From F23-B02 sp963620985 (lineage in GTDB: Bacteria; Bacillota; Clostridia; Oscillospirales; Oscillospiraceae), in NCBI GenBank assembly GCA_963620985.1, contig CAVFCI010000008.1, forward strand, positions 1 to 57,069: a stretch of 57,069 bases of DNA, in the 5' to 3' direction. Below are positions 33,601-42,557 of the stretch, piece after piece. The position numbers and the translations under genes are program-made. The number at the start of each line of letters is the position of its first letter. Positions within the stretch are counted from its first letter, which is position 1. The notes under the pieces were generated by a model. That model was not told the origin of the DNA. It made no database searches and was given only the letters and a program-made list of their open reading frames with translations.

Positions 33601-36600
33601 ATGGCAAAAATGAATACCCCGCTGCACAGATTCGCTGAATTTGTGGTCGGCAAATACAAGCTGTTCTTTATAATATTCGCCGCGCTTTGCGTTTTCTCGG
33701 TCTTTGCGATGGGCTGGACCGAGGTTGAAAACGACGTTGCGGCCTACCTGCCGGATTCATACGAGGCAAAGCAGGGTCTTGATATCATGGATAAGGAGTT
33801 CAAGACCTACGGCTCGGCGAAGATACTGCTTGAGGATATCGACGAAACACGCGCCGCGGAGATAAGCGGCGAGATATCCGCCGTCGAGGGCGTTGAGAGC
33901 TGCGAATACAGTCTCAATGACAGCGGCAGCGCCCTGTTCAAGGTCACGCTGAGCTCTCTCGAGGGTGAGGGAGAGGAAACGGTAAACGAGCTGCGCGATA
34001 TGTTTGACGGCGCGAACGCCTATATATATTCCGAAGAAGGCAACAGCATATCGGATCAGATAACGGGTGAGGTGAGGGGACTTATCGCCATCATAGCCGT
34101 TATCCTCGTCGTTGTCATTACCTTCACCTCCTCGACCTACGCCGAGGTGCCCATACTGCTGGTGACCTTCGTTGCAGCGGCGCTCATAAACAAGGGCACG
34201 AACTTCCTGCTCGGCAGGATATCGTTCATATCGGACTCCGTTACGATAATCCTGCAGCTTGCGATGAGCATTGACTACGCGATCATCTTCTGCAACCGCT
34301 ATAAGCAGGAGCATAAGACCCTGCCCGTGCGCGAGGCGGTCGTTGAGTCGCTCGCTCAGTCTATAGTTGTAATAAGCGCATCGAGCCTCACGACCATAGC
34401 GGGACTGTTTGCCATGACCTTTATGGAATACGGCATCGGCCTTGACCTCGGCGTTGCGCTTATAAAGGCGATCGTCATAAGTCTGCTGTCGGTGTTCCTG
34501 TTCATGCCCGGACTGCTGCTTACAATGGGCGGCCTCATGGATAAAACGAAGCACCGCAGCTTCGTTCCCAAGATATCCGCCGTCGGCTCGTTTGCGTATA
34601 AGGCGCGGCGCGTCGTGCCGGTGCTGTTTATTGCCGTGCTTGCTTTTGCCTATGTTGGTGCGCAGAACGTAAACTACGCCTACAGCGAAACGCAGATCGA
34701 GACGGTAAAGAAAAGCGATAACAAGATAGCCGAAAACGAGATATACGCTCAGTTCGGCGATGAGACCACGCTTGCCGTGGTCGTACCGAACGGGGATTAC
34801 GACAGCGAGGCCGCGCTCATATCCGCGCTGTCGGAGATAGACGGTGTGAAAAGCGTCACGGGTGTTGCGGGAATAGAGGCCATGGGCGGCTATAAGCTCT
34901 CCGATAAGGTCACCTACTCGCAGTTTGCCTCCCTTGCGGGAGTTGACTCGACGAGCGCTCAGGCTCTGTTTGCTCTGTACGCTGCCGAAAACGGCGAGCC
35001 GGAGGCGGCAGCAGGCAGCCTCTCGTCTTACAGTGCGCCTATCATAAAGCTGTTCCTGTTTTTAAACGAAAAGGTCGATGACGGAACCGTCACGCTCATC
35101 GAGGCGCAGTCGGAGCTCGTGTCCTCACTCAGCACTGAGCTCAGCTTTGCGACCGACCAGCTCGAGGGCGAGCACTACGACCGCCTCGTCCTCACCCTCG
35201 GCGTAGTTGACGACGGCGACGAGACCTTTGAGCTGCTCGACCGCCTCCACGCAGTCGTCGCGCAGTATTACCCCGACGAGAGCTACCTTGTCGGCAACGC
35301 GATGACGGCATACAGCTTCAAGGAGACCTTCACGCAGGATAACGTCATGGTCAGCATGATGAGCATCGTCATGGTCATGCTCGTTCTGCTGTTTACCTTC
35401 AGCTCGGTCGGCATGCCGCTGCTGCTCACGCTCGTGATTCAGGGCAGCATATGGATTAACTTCGGACTGACGGTGTTCACCGGGGAAAATGTCCTGTTCA
35501 TGGTATACCTTATCGCCAGCGCCATTCAGATGGGCTGCAACGTTGACTACGCGATAGTCGTCGCCTCGCACTATAACGAGGAGCGAGCAAAGGCTCTCAA
35601 GCCCAAGGAAGCGATAATAAACGCCATGAACCTTGCGTTCCCGACCATCATCACCTCCGGAACGGCGCTCATCTCGGCAGGACTTCTCATCGGAGCAAGG
35701 GTATCGTCCGGCTCGGTCGCGGGAATGGGTCGCTTTGTCGGTATCGGTTCGATCATAACTGTCGTGCTCGTAATGTTCGTGCTGCCGGCGATGCTCATAT
35801 TCGGCGACGGACTGATAAGAAAAACAGAGTTTCATATCCATGCCGCCGAGCCGCACAGGCTCATGCGCCGCGCAGCGGCATGGGTGCTGGCCGTGTCGGT
35901 CGTGTTTGCGATGGCCGCGTCTCCGTGGGTGCTGCTCTCCGGCAAGGCGGACTGCGATCAGCGCATATCCGACGATGAGAGCATAATCCAGAGTGCGCGG
36001 GAGCTGAAGGAGCTTGCTGTCTCACTCGGTGCGCAGAAGGAAAAATACGACGAAACGAAGCTCGGCTTTGCCGAGAACGTGGTTACCGACAATGTCGGTC
36101 AGGCGCAGCTTGAGCAGGGTCAGGCGCAGTATAACGCGGGCGCATCCCAGCTCGAAGCGGCCAGAGCGCAGTATGCCGAGGGACAGCGGCAGTTAGAGCA
36201 GGGCAGGGCGGATTACGCCGCCGGTCAGAGCAGGCTTGCAGAGGCCAAGGCGCAGTATGCCGAGGGTGAGGCGAAGCTTGAAAAGATAGAGCCTATATAC
36301 AGCATGGTGCAGCCTGCCTATCAGCTTTATCTCAATATGAAGGCGCGGTATGACGAGGCCGTCGCCAATGGCCGGTATGCACAGGCCGCGATCCTGTGGC
36401 CGAGCGTCGAGGCGCAGAAGCTCGCGTATGAAAAGCAGATCGCCGGAACGGGCTACTCGATAGAGAGCATCGTGCAGCAGTACGAGGACGGGCAGCGTCA
36501 GCTTGCAGAGGGCGCGGCGCAGATAGCGCAGGCCGAGCAACAGCTTGCCGATGCCGAGCAGCAGCTTGAAGACGGTCAGCGACAGCTCGATGAGGCTGCG

Positions 36601-37134
36601 GCTCAGATAGCCGCAGGTCAGGCGGAGCTTGACGCAGCCGGAGCGCAGCTTGAATCGGGTAAGGCGGCCTTAAACAGCAACAGATCAGAATTGGCAGAGC
36701 GGCTTGAGGAGCTTGAAAGCTACGGCGATGAGCAAAGCCGTCTCGAGCAGGGTATAGCCATACTCATGCGCAATGACGAGATAGCCTCACGCGCAGGAGA
36801 TAATGCCTCCTATGCCGATATCTGCTCTGTCGCGGAGGATCACTGCAATAACGATATTGCCCGTGCCGAGCGCGAAAATAAGCTTCGTACCGTCATCTGC
36901 GCTCTGACCTTCATCTCGGCGCTTATAATCACGGTCTGCGCGCTGCTTTATAAGCGGCAGACTATGGGCGTCGCGGTGCTCACGGCGGTGTCGGCGGTCA
37001 TTTCCGGCGGCTGTGCGCTGGCGGCGGCCATACTCGGCTCTTCGCTCATCCTACCGCTCGCAGCGCTGGCGCTGATGCTCGCAGCCATCCTGTTTGCAGA
37101 AATTAATTTAAAAAGGAGTATAGATCATGAGTAA
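33601..37134 (+). CDS. MMPL/RND-family transporter with coiled-coil insert
   Basis: 1177 residues. The N-terminal TM helix (about 18-38) is followed by a porter-like outer domain. A block of TM helices spans about 155-360 (with LAMSIDYAIIFCNRY), a second outer domain about 370-590, and a second TM block about 590-760 (with GCNVDYAIVVASHY). The two SIDYAI/NVDYAI segments are the proton-relay helices of MMPL proteins. Unusually, an outer xxxLxxG coiled coil (about 830-1040) and final TM helices (about 1090-1177) are added at the C-terminus. Likely export of lipids or other amphiphiles driven by proton flow. Overlaps the next gene by 8 nt. Confidence 0.92.
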   Translation: MAKMNTPLHRFAEFVVGKYKLFFIIFAALCVFSVFAMGWTEVENDVAAYLPDSYEAKQGLDIMDKEFKTYGSAKILLEDIDETRAAEISGEISAVEGVESCEYSLNDSGSALFKVTLSSLEGEGEETVNELRDMFDGANAYIYSEEGNSISDQITGEVRGLIAIIAVILVVVITFTSSTYAEVPILLVTFVAAALINKGTNFLLGRISFISDSVTIILQLAMSIDYAIIFCNRYKQEHKTLPVREAVVESLAQSIVVISASSLTTIAGLFAMTFMEYGIGLDLGVALIKAIVISLLSVFLFMPGLLLTMGGLMDKTKHRSFVPKISAVGSFAYKARRVVPVLFIAVLAFAYVGAQNVNYAYSETQIETVKKSDNKIAENEIYAQFGDETTLAVVVPNGDYDSEAALISALSEIDGVKSVTGVAGIEAMGGYKLSDKVTYSQFASLAGVDSTSAQALFALYAAENGEPEAAAGSLSSYSAPIIKLFLFLNEKVDDGTVTLIEAQSELVSSLSTELSFATDQLEGEHYDRLVLTLGVVDDGDETFELLDRLHAVVAQYYPDESYLVGNAMTAYSFKETFTQDNVMVSMMSIVMVMLVLLFTFSSVGMPLLLTLVIQGSIWINFGLTVFTGENVLFMVYLIASAIQMGCNVDYAIVVASHYNEERAKALKPKEAIINAMNLAFPTIITSGTALISAGLLIGARVSSGSVAGMGRFVGIGSIITVVLVMFVLPAMLIFGDGLIRKTEFHIHAAEPHRLMRRAAAWVLAVSVVFAMAASPWVLLSGKADCDQRISDDESIIQSARELKELAVSLGAQKEKYDETKLGFAENVVTDNVGQAQLEQGQAQYNAGASQLEAARAQYAEGQRQLEQGRADYAAGQSRLAEAKAQYAEGEAKLEKIEPIYSMVQPAYQLYLNMKARYDEAVANGRYAQAAILWPSVEAQKLAYEKQIAGTGYSIESIVQQYEDGQRQLAEGAAQIAQAEQQLADAEQQLEDGQRQLDEAAAQIAAGQAELDAAGAQLESGKAALNSNRSELAERLEELESYGDEQSRLEQGIAILMRNDEIASRAGDNASYADICSVAEDHCNNDIARAERENKLRTVICALTFISALIITVCALLYKRQTMGVAVLTAVSAVISGGCALAAAILGSSLILPLAALALMLAAILFAEINLKRSIDHE

Positions 37135-37618
37135 AAAAGCATTGAATGTAAGCATCCTTATCCTGTCGGCGGTGCTCATCGCCGGATCGGCGTTCGGCTT
37201 TTACAATACCGAGCTTGAACGCACGCACGCCGTGAGCGAAAACAGCTCGTACATCTATTGCGCCGAGCGCACATTGAGCCTTGCCGATGAAGCCGGAGTT
37301 GCGGAGGAAAAGCCCGTGTCCCACGCAGCGGACACGAGCGGAATGCCGAAGATGCAGGCTGACCTTACTTGGTTTGCTGAGTATGACAGCACCCTCAGCC
37401 GCCTTGACAGAGCCTATGCCGAGCTGAGCGCGTCGCCCGCCGTGAGTGGCGAGGCAAGCTATGCCGAGAACTGCTCGGCAGCTCTGCGCCTGCATCAGAC
37501 GCAGCTTGACGATGCAAACGGCAGGGCAAACGCCCTCAACGCCGTCTGCGCTGCGGCGTTCATCCTCGGCCTTGCCGGAGCCTCCTTCTCGGCTCTGCGC
37601 CTGACAAAGGAAAAGTGA
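37127..37618 (+). CDS. Small membrane protein coupled to the MMPL transporter
   Basis: 163 residues; family not recognised. A TM helix near 7-25 and another near 138-156 bracket an outer helical segment rich in Ala, Glu and Ser. The start overlaps the transporter end by 8 nt behind AAAAGGAG, so the proteins are made together. It is probably an accessory subunit of the exporter. A terminator follows. Confidence 0.8.
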   Translation: MSKKALNVSILILSAVLIAGSAFGFYNTELERTHAVSENSSYIYCAERTLSLADEAGVAEEKPVSHAADTSGMPKMQADLTWFAEYDSTLSRLDRAYAELSASPAVSGEASYAENCSAALRLHQTQLDDANGRANALNAVCAAAFILGLAGASFSALRLTKEK

Positions 37619-37632
37619 AGTGTTGTAAAGCA

Positions 37633-37665
37633 AAAACCGCTCCGATAAGCTTTCGGAGCGGTTTT
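37633..37665. terminator. Terminator after the MMPL operon
   Basis: 13-bp perfect arms (37633-37645 and 37653-37665) with A and T runs at the ends. Confidence 0.85.
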
Positions 37666-37687
37666 GCTGTTCAAACGGCTGAAAATA

Positions 37688-37696
37688 TGCTATAAT
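37688..37696 (+). promoter_or_regulatory. Extended -10 promoter of the formate-THF ligase gene
   Basis: TGC directly before a perfect TATAAT (37691-37696). No good -35 is seen, as is common with extended -10 promoters. AGGAGGGG precedes the ATG at 37726. Confidence 0.6.
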
Positions 37697-37725
37697 GCTG
37701 AGAAAACGCAGTCAGGAGGGGTTTG

Positions 37726-39402
37726 ATGGACAGAAAAAGAGACCTTGAAATTGCGCAGAGCTGCCGCATGAGCCCTGTTGAGGATATAGCAAAAAAGCTC
37801 GGCATAGGCGGGGAGTATCTCGAATGCTACGGCAAATATAAGGCCAAGATCGACCTGAGCTATCTTGCCGATACGAAAAAGCCGGACGGCAAGCTCATCC
37901 TTGTAACGGCCATAACGCCCACTCCGGCAGGCGAGGGCAAAACGACGACCGCCATCGGACTTGCCGACGGCCTGCGCAGGATAGGCAAAAACGCGGCAGC
38001 GGCGCTGCGCGAGCCCTCGCTCGGACCTGTGTTCGGCATAAAGGGCGGCGCGTGCGGAGGCGGCTATGCGCAGATAGTGCCGATGGAGGACATAAACCTG
38101 CACTTTACCGGCGATATCCACGCCATAGGCGCGGCAAACAATCTGCTGGCCGCGATGCTCGACAACCACATCATGCACGGCAACGCACTCGGCATCGACC
38201 CGAAGCGAATAACGTGGCGGCGCTGCGTCGATATGAACGACCGGCAGCTGCGATACATCCGCGACGGGCTCGGCGGCGAGAAAAACGGGGTAGAGCGCGA
38301 CGACGGCTTTGATATCACCGTCGCAAGCGAGATAATGGCGATACTCTGCCTCGCGGAATCTGCCGCCGACCTAAAGGCGCGGCTTGCGAGGATCGTAGTC
38401 GGCTACGATATGAGCGGCAAGCCTGTCACATGCAGTCAGCTTAAAGCGCAGGGCGCGATGGCCGCGCTTTTGAAGGATGCCGTCAAACCGAACCTCGTCC
38501 AGACTCTGGAGGGTACTCCCGCCTTTGTCCACGGCGGCCCGTTTGCGAATATCGCCCACGGCTGCAACTCGGTTCTGGCAACGCGCATGGCGCTCAGAGC
38601 CGCCGACTACGCCGTCACGGAGGCCGGCTTCGGAGCTGACCTCGGCGCAGAGAAGTTTCTGGATATAAAATGCCGCGCATCCGGACTGCGCCCGTCGGCA
38701 GTCGTTGTCGTCGCAACGGTCAGGGCGCTGAAAATGCACGGCGGGATAGATAAAGGGCAGCTTGACAGCGAGGATCTCGCGGCTCTCGAAAGGGGAATAC
38801 CGAACCTGCTGCGCCATGTTTCCAATATAAAAAACGTCTACCGCCTGCCCTGCGTCGTTGCGCTCAACCGTTTTCCGGGTGACACCGAGGCAGAGCTCGG
38901 GCTCGTCAGGGAAAAGTGTGCGCAGCTTGACACCGATATTGTCCTCTCGGATGTCTGGGCACGCGGCGGCGAGGGTGCCCGTGAGCTTGCCGAGGCCGTC
39001 ACCGCGCTCTGCGAGGCGGACAGCTCCGGCTTCCGCTACTGCTATGAGGACAGTCCCGGCATTGAGGATAAGATAAACGCCGTTGTCAGAAGCATCTACG
39101 GCGGCAGCGGCGTAAATTTTCTGCCCGAGGCAAGGCGTCAGGCGCAGGAGCTCACAGCGCTCGGCTTTGACCGGCTGCCCGTGTGCATAGCAAAAACGCA
39201 GAGCAGCTTTTCAGACGACCCGAAGAAGCTCGGCGCACCGGAGAACTTCACGGTCACCGTGCGGCAGATAAAGGTCAGCGCCGGAGCGGGCTTCACGGTA
39301 GCCCTCGCGGGAGATATCATGACCATGCCCGGACTTCCGCGCACTCCAGCCGCCGAGGGCATAGACATTGACGATAACGGAAGGATAAGCGGACTTTTCT
39401 GA
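37726..39402 (+). CDS. fhs: Formate-tetrahydrofolate ligase
   Basis: 558 residues, normal for the family. It joins formate to tetrahydrofolate with ATP, giving 10-formyl-THF, in one-carbon metabolism (purine synthesis; also the methyl branch of the Wood-Ljungdahl pathway). The P-loop TPAGEGKTT lies at residues 66-74, followed by EPSLGPVFGIKGGACGGGYAQ and LHFTGDIHAIGAANNLLAA, all diagnostic. The C-terminal GDIMTMPGLPRTPAA is also typical. The ATG at 37726 is chosen over an adjacent TTG for its spacing to AGGAGG. Its stop overlaps the DUF2461 start by one base (TGATG). Other acetogenesis genes are not in the window. Confidence 0.97.
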   Translation: MDRKRDLEIAQSCRMSPVEDIAKKLGIGGEYLECYGKYKAKIDLSYLADTKKPDGKLILVTAITPTPAGEGKTTTAIGLADGLRRIGKNAAAALREPSLGPVFGIKGGACGGGYAQIVPMEDINLHFTGDIHAIGAANNLLAAMLDNHIMHGNALGIDPKRITWRRCVDMNDRQLRYIRDGLGGEKNGVERDDGFDITVASEIMAILCLAESAADLKARLARIVVGYDMSGKPVTCSQLKAQGAMAALLKDAVKPNLVQTLEGTPAFVHGGPFANIAHGCNSVLATRMALRAADYAVTEAGFGADLGAEKFLDIKCRASGLRPSAVVVVATVRALKMHGGIDKGQLDSEDLAALERGIPNLLRHVSNIKNVYRLPCVVALNRFPGDTEAELGLVREKCAQLDTDIVLSDVWARGGEGARELAEAVTALCEADSSGFRYCYEDSPGIEDKINAVVRSIYGGSGVNFLPEARRQAQELTALGFDRLPVCIAKTQSSFSDDPKKLGAPENFTVTVRQIKVSAGAGFTVALAGDIMTMPGLPRTPAAEGIDIDDNGRISGLF

Positions 39403-40079
39403 TGGACTTTAGCAGAATGCTCGCCTACACAGAGGCACTGAGCAAAAATAACGACAGAACATGGTTCCATGATAACCATAAGCAGTACGAGCAGGCGCAG
39501 GAGGACTTCCTAATGCTCCTTGACGTGATGAAGTTCGTCCTGGCAAAGGACGCGCCGGAGCTCGGCGATCAGCTGCTTTTTGAAAACCCGAAAAATTTCA
39601 TGTACCGCATACCTCGTGACATGCGCTACAGCAAAAACAAAACACCCTATAATCCAGCGTTCAGAGCCTACCTGTCGCCGCGCAAAAAGGACTTTCTGCC
39701 GCTTTCGTACTATCTGCACATAAGCAGCGAAAGGTGCATCATCGAGGCGGGCGCGTGGCCGTGGGAGACCAAACAGCTAAGCCGCCTGCGCGAGCATATC
39801 GCCTATAACTACGAGGAGCTCGACGCGATATGCGCGGAAAACGGTCTCATGGTCTGGGGCGAGCAGCTCAAGCGCACGCCGCGCGGCTATGAGCCGGATC
39901 ATCCCGCAGCCGAGTGGCTGAAATACAAGCTCTGGCTCACCGAATACTCATTCACACCCGACGACCTGCGCGATCTCGATACCTTTGCCGAGGCCGCAGG
40001 AGCGGCTGTGCGGCGCTTTGAGCCCTTCAGACAGTTTTTGATGGCCGCCTTTGACGACAGAATATACGAGGACGAATAA
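39402..40079 (+). CDS. DUF2461 family protein
   Basis: 225 residues, the full length of the DUF2461 (TIGR02453) family. The conserved RTWFHDNHKQYEQAQEDFLMLL and RIPRDMRYSKNKTPYNPAFRAYLSP blocks, and YLHISSERCIIEAGAW, are present. No biochemical role is established for the family. It is translationally coupled to the formate-THF ligase gene through TGATG, so expression follows one-carbon metabolism, but a functional link is only inference. Confidence 0.9.
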   Translation: MDFSRMLAYTEALSKNNDRTWFHDNHKQYEQAQEDFLMLLDVMKFVLAKDAPELGDQLLFENPKNFMYRIPRDMRYSKNKTPYNPAFRAYLSPRKKDFLPLSYYLHISSERCIIEAGAWPWETKQLSRLREHIAYNYEELDAICAENGLMVWGEQLKRTPRGYEPDHPAAEWLKYKLWLTEYSFTPDDLRDLDTFAEAAGAAVRRFEPFRQFLMAAFDDRIYEDE

Positions 40080-40116
40080 TCAAACGAGCACTCCTTTTGA
40101 GTGCTCGTTTGATTAT
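40076..40116. terminator. Bidirectional terminator between DUF2461 and DUF364 genes
   Basis: An 18-bp perfect stem (40076-40093 with 40099-40116, loop CTTTT) overlapping the DUF2461 stop codon; serves both converging genes. Confidence 0.85.
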
Positions 40117-40122
40117 GTAAAC

Positions 40123-40836
40123 CTATAGCATAAACACATCGCCGTAGGGATAGGGACTGCCTGACTTTTCGAGCGTCCAGCGCTCAAAGGCAGCCTTATC
40201 TCGCACGACCATACCGGAAAGACGCGCAATGCCGAGTGCTTTGAGCTCGGGACACATTGGAGTTGTAGGGCCTATGATGACGGCCCTTGCGTTTTTCGAC
40301 AGCTCCAGCAGGCGCGGCAGCGTCTTGTTTATGGCGGCGCTCGCCGTTATGATGACGATATCGCAGCTTGGCAGAAGGTACTCGCAGGCCGAGTCGGGAT
40401 AGTCGCCGGACTTGGGGCTGCGTTCAATTATGTAAACCTCGCTCGCGCCCCTCAGCGCATCGGGCTGCAAGCTCATGTGCCCGATGAGGGCAATTTTTTT
40501 GCCCTCGGTCTCCATACCCTTGGTGCAGCTTTTGTCATAATCGCACAGTGCGCCGAGCTCCCTCAGGCGCTCGGGCGTATTATAAAAAGCATTTATGACC
40601 GCCATTGCCTCGGATGCCTCGAGCAGGTTCCACGAGCGCACAGCGCCTGCCGCCTCACGAGCCGGAAGCCCTGCAAGAGCTGGAAGCATGCGCTCACGGC
40701 TTTGCAGCGTGTCGTGCAGCGCGATGCCGTAGCGCCCGCCGCTGAGCTCCGCCGCGATCCATGACCGGCCATGAACTATACGCTCAACGTATAGCTCAGC
40801 CGGAATCCCGCTTATCAAAATATCGTAATAATCCAT
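40123..40836 (-). CDS. DUF4213/DUF364 putative metal-chelation protein
   Basis: 237 residues from the ATG eight bases after GGAGG; an upstream in-frame ATG at 40857 precedes that site. The N-terminal third looks like DUF4213 (ending SWNLLEASEAMAVINAFYN). The rest is a Rossmann-like DUF364 domain (KKIALIGHMS, EVYIIERSPKSGDYPDSACEYLLPSCDIVIITASAAINKTL, AVIIGPTTPMCPEL). Family members are proposed to handle heavy metals or act in metal-linked redox systems; direct proof is thin. Monocistronic, leftward, divergent from the TatD gene. Confidence 0.82.
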   Translation of the reverse strand: MDYYDILISGIPAELYVERIVHGRSWIAAELSGGRYGIALHDTLQSRERMLPALAGLPAREAAGAVRSWNLLEASEAMAVINAFYNTPERLRELGALCDYDKSCTKGMETEGKKIALIGHMSLQPDALRGASEVYIIERSPKSGDYPDSACEYLLPSCDIVIITASAAINKTLPRLLELSKNARAVIIGPTTPMCPELKALGIARLSGMVVRDKAAFERWTLEKSGSPYPYGDVFML

Positions 40837-40868
40837 AAATTTATCCTCCGGCAACATTATATCACCGC

Positions 40869-40898
40869 TTGCGCCGGTATATCAAGTGATGATATAAT
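40869..40898 (+). promoter_or_regulatory. Promoter of the TatD operon
   Basis: TTGCGC at 40869-40874, 18 bp, perfect TATAAT at 40893-40898. GGAGG at 40912-40916 points to the start at 40925. Confidence 0.6.
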
Positions 40899-40924
40899 CT
40901 TGAATTATGATGGAGGTATTGCCG

Positions 40925-41692
40925 ATGATATTTGACACTCACGCGCATTATGACAGCGGCGCGTTCAACGCCGACCGCTTTGAGATACTCGCATCCATGC
41001 CGGAAAAAAACGTCGGGCTCATCGTTGACCCGGGCTGCGACCTTGAAAGCAGCCGCGACGCGATAGCTCTTGCCGAGCGCTACAGCTTTGTCTATGCCGC
41101 CGCCGGCTGGCACCCGGAGGATATGGACAAGCTCACGCCGGAGGCCTTTGCGGAGCTTGAAAGGCTCACGGAGCACCCCAAATGCGTCGCAGTCGGCGAG
41201 ATCGGCCTCGACTACTATTGGGACGCGGAGCACAAGGACGAGCAGAAGGCGCTGTTTATCCGCCAGATCGAGCTTGCACTGAGGATAGATAAGCCCATCA
41301 TCGTCCACGACCGCGAGGCGCACGGCGACTGCTTTGAGATAGTCTGCCGCTATCCCGAGCTGCGCGGCGTATTCCATTGCTACTCCGGCAGCGCTGAGAT
41401 GGCAGCCGAGCTCTTAAAGCGCGGCTGGTACCTCGGCTTTGACGGGCCGATAACCTATAAAAACGCGCGCAAGTCAATAGAGGTGCTTCAAATGTGCCCG
41501 CTTGAGCGCATCGTCATTGAGACCGACAGCCCTTATCTCACACCCGTTCCCAACAGAGGCAAGCGCAACGATTCCTCAAATCTCAGCTACGTTATCGAAA
41601 AGATAGCCGAGGTGAAGGGGCTTGAGCCGCAGGCTGTCGAGCATGCGACCTTTGAAAACGGAAAACGACTTTACGGAATGGAGGAGCTGTGA
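40925..41692 (+). CDS. TatD-family metal-dependent deoxyribonuclease
   Basis: 255 residues, TIM-barrel hydrolase. Metal ligands: HAH at residues 6-8, the Glu in GEIGLDYYWD, His in IIVHDREAHGD, His in GVFHCYSGS, and Asp in IETDSPYLTP. All expected ligands are present. TatD enzymes act as 3'-5' exonucleases in DNA repair and turnover. The start at 40925 is preferred over 40907 because of the GGAGG spacing. The stop overlaps the phosphatase start by one base (TGATG). Confidence 0.93.
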   Translation: MIFDTHAHYDSGAFNADRFEILASMPEKNVGLIVDPGCDLESSRDAIALAERYSFVYAAAGWHPEDMDKLTPEAFAELERLTEHPKCVAVGEIGLDYYWDAEHKDEQKALFIRQIELALRIDKPIIVHDREAHGDCFEIVCRYPELRGVFHCYSGSAEMAAELLKRGWYLGFDGPITYKNARKSIEVLQMCPLERIVIETDSPYLTPVPNRGKRNDSSNLSYVIEKIAEVKGLEPQAVEHATFENGKRLYGMEEL

Positions 41693-42507
41693 TGTACGCA
41701 CCTGAGATCATACTCGGCGGAGCGCCGAACGCCCGCGACCTCGGCGGCATTGAAACGCTCGACGGCAGAACGCTCAGACATGGACGCCTCATCCGCAGCG
41801 GTATGCTCTCGCGCCTTGACGACAGTGACCTTGCCTATCTCAAAAGCGCCGGACTGCGCACGGTCGTTGACTTCCGCACGGCAGCCGAGCGCCTCCAGAA
41901 GCCCGACCGCCTGCCGGAGGGCACGGAGTATATAATCTGCCCCATGCTCGAGGACAAAACCGGGGGGATAACCCGCGATAAACCCGAGACCGAGGACGAG
42001 GAGGCACAGCGCACCGTTAAAATGGCGCGGCGGCTCATGGAGCGCGACCCCGACGGCGCGGCGCAGATGCGATCGCTCTACCCCGTGCTGGTGACGCTTG
42101 AGCACTCGGTGCTGCACTACAGGCAGTTTTTCGAGATACTTCTGCGCCACGAGGAGGGTGCGCTTTTGTACCACTGCACGATGGGCAAGGATCGCGTCGG
42201 AACGGCCACGGCGCTCGTGCTCTCGGCGCTGAAGGTCCCGCGTGAGGCGATATATGCCGACTATCTCATAACGCGCACGCGCTGCGCTCCGGGTACGGAA
42301 CGGCTCGTAAAAAGCTGCATGCGCTATACCGACGATGCCGCAACGCTCGAGTTTATCCGCACGCTCGACACGGTTCGGGAGGACTTCCTCGGTGCGGCCT
42401 TTGCCGCCATCGACGAAAGCTGCGGCGGCATGGATAATTTCCTGCGCGTCAAAATGGGTCTCGACGATGAAAAGCTCAGCTGCCTGCGCGAGCTGTATCT
42501 GGATTAA
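41692..42507 (+). CDS. Tyrosine/dual-specificity phosphatase (Y_phosphatase3)
   Basis: 271 residues. The N-terminal NARDLGG followed by LRHGRLIRSG is typical of the bacterial PTP family that includes LipA/MptpB. The catalytic loop is HCTMGKDRVG with Cys162 and Arg168 (CX5R), and the Asp/Lys in the loop suggest phosphoinositide as well as phosphotyrosine activity. No signal peptide, so it is cytoplasmic. Coupled to the TatD gene by TGATG overlap; a terminator follows at 42513. Confidence 0.9.
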   Translation: MYAPEIILGGAPNARDLGGIETLDGRTLRHGRLIRSGMLSRLDDSDLAYLKSAGLRTVVDFRTAAERLQKPDRLPEGTEYIICPMLEDKTGGITRDKPETEDEEAQRTVKMARRLMERDPDGAAQMRSLYPVLVTLEHSVLHYRQFFEILLRHEEGALLYHCTMGKDRVGTATALVLSALKVPREAIYADYLITRTRCAPGTERLVKSCMRYTDDAATLEFIRTLDTVREDFLGAAFAAIDESCGGMDNFLRVKMGLDDEKLSCLRELYLD

Positions 42508-42512
42508 AAAAG

Positions 42513-42535
42513 CTCCCCCGCAGGGGAGTTTTTTT
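42513..42535. terminator. Terminator between the phosphatase and the sensor kinase
   Basis: CTCCCC (42513-42518) pairs with GGGGAG (42523-42528), followed by seven T and preceded by an A run. Confidence 0.8.
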
Positions 42536-42557
42536 ACACCATATAGCATATATCAGT

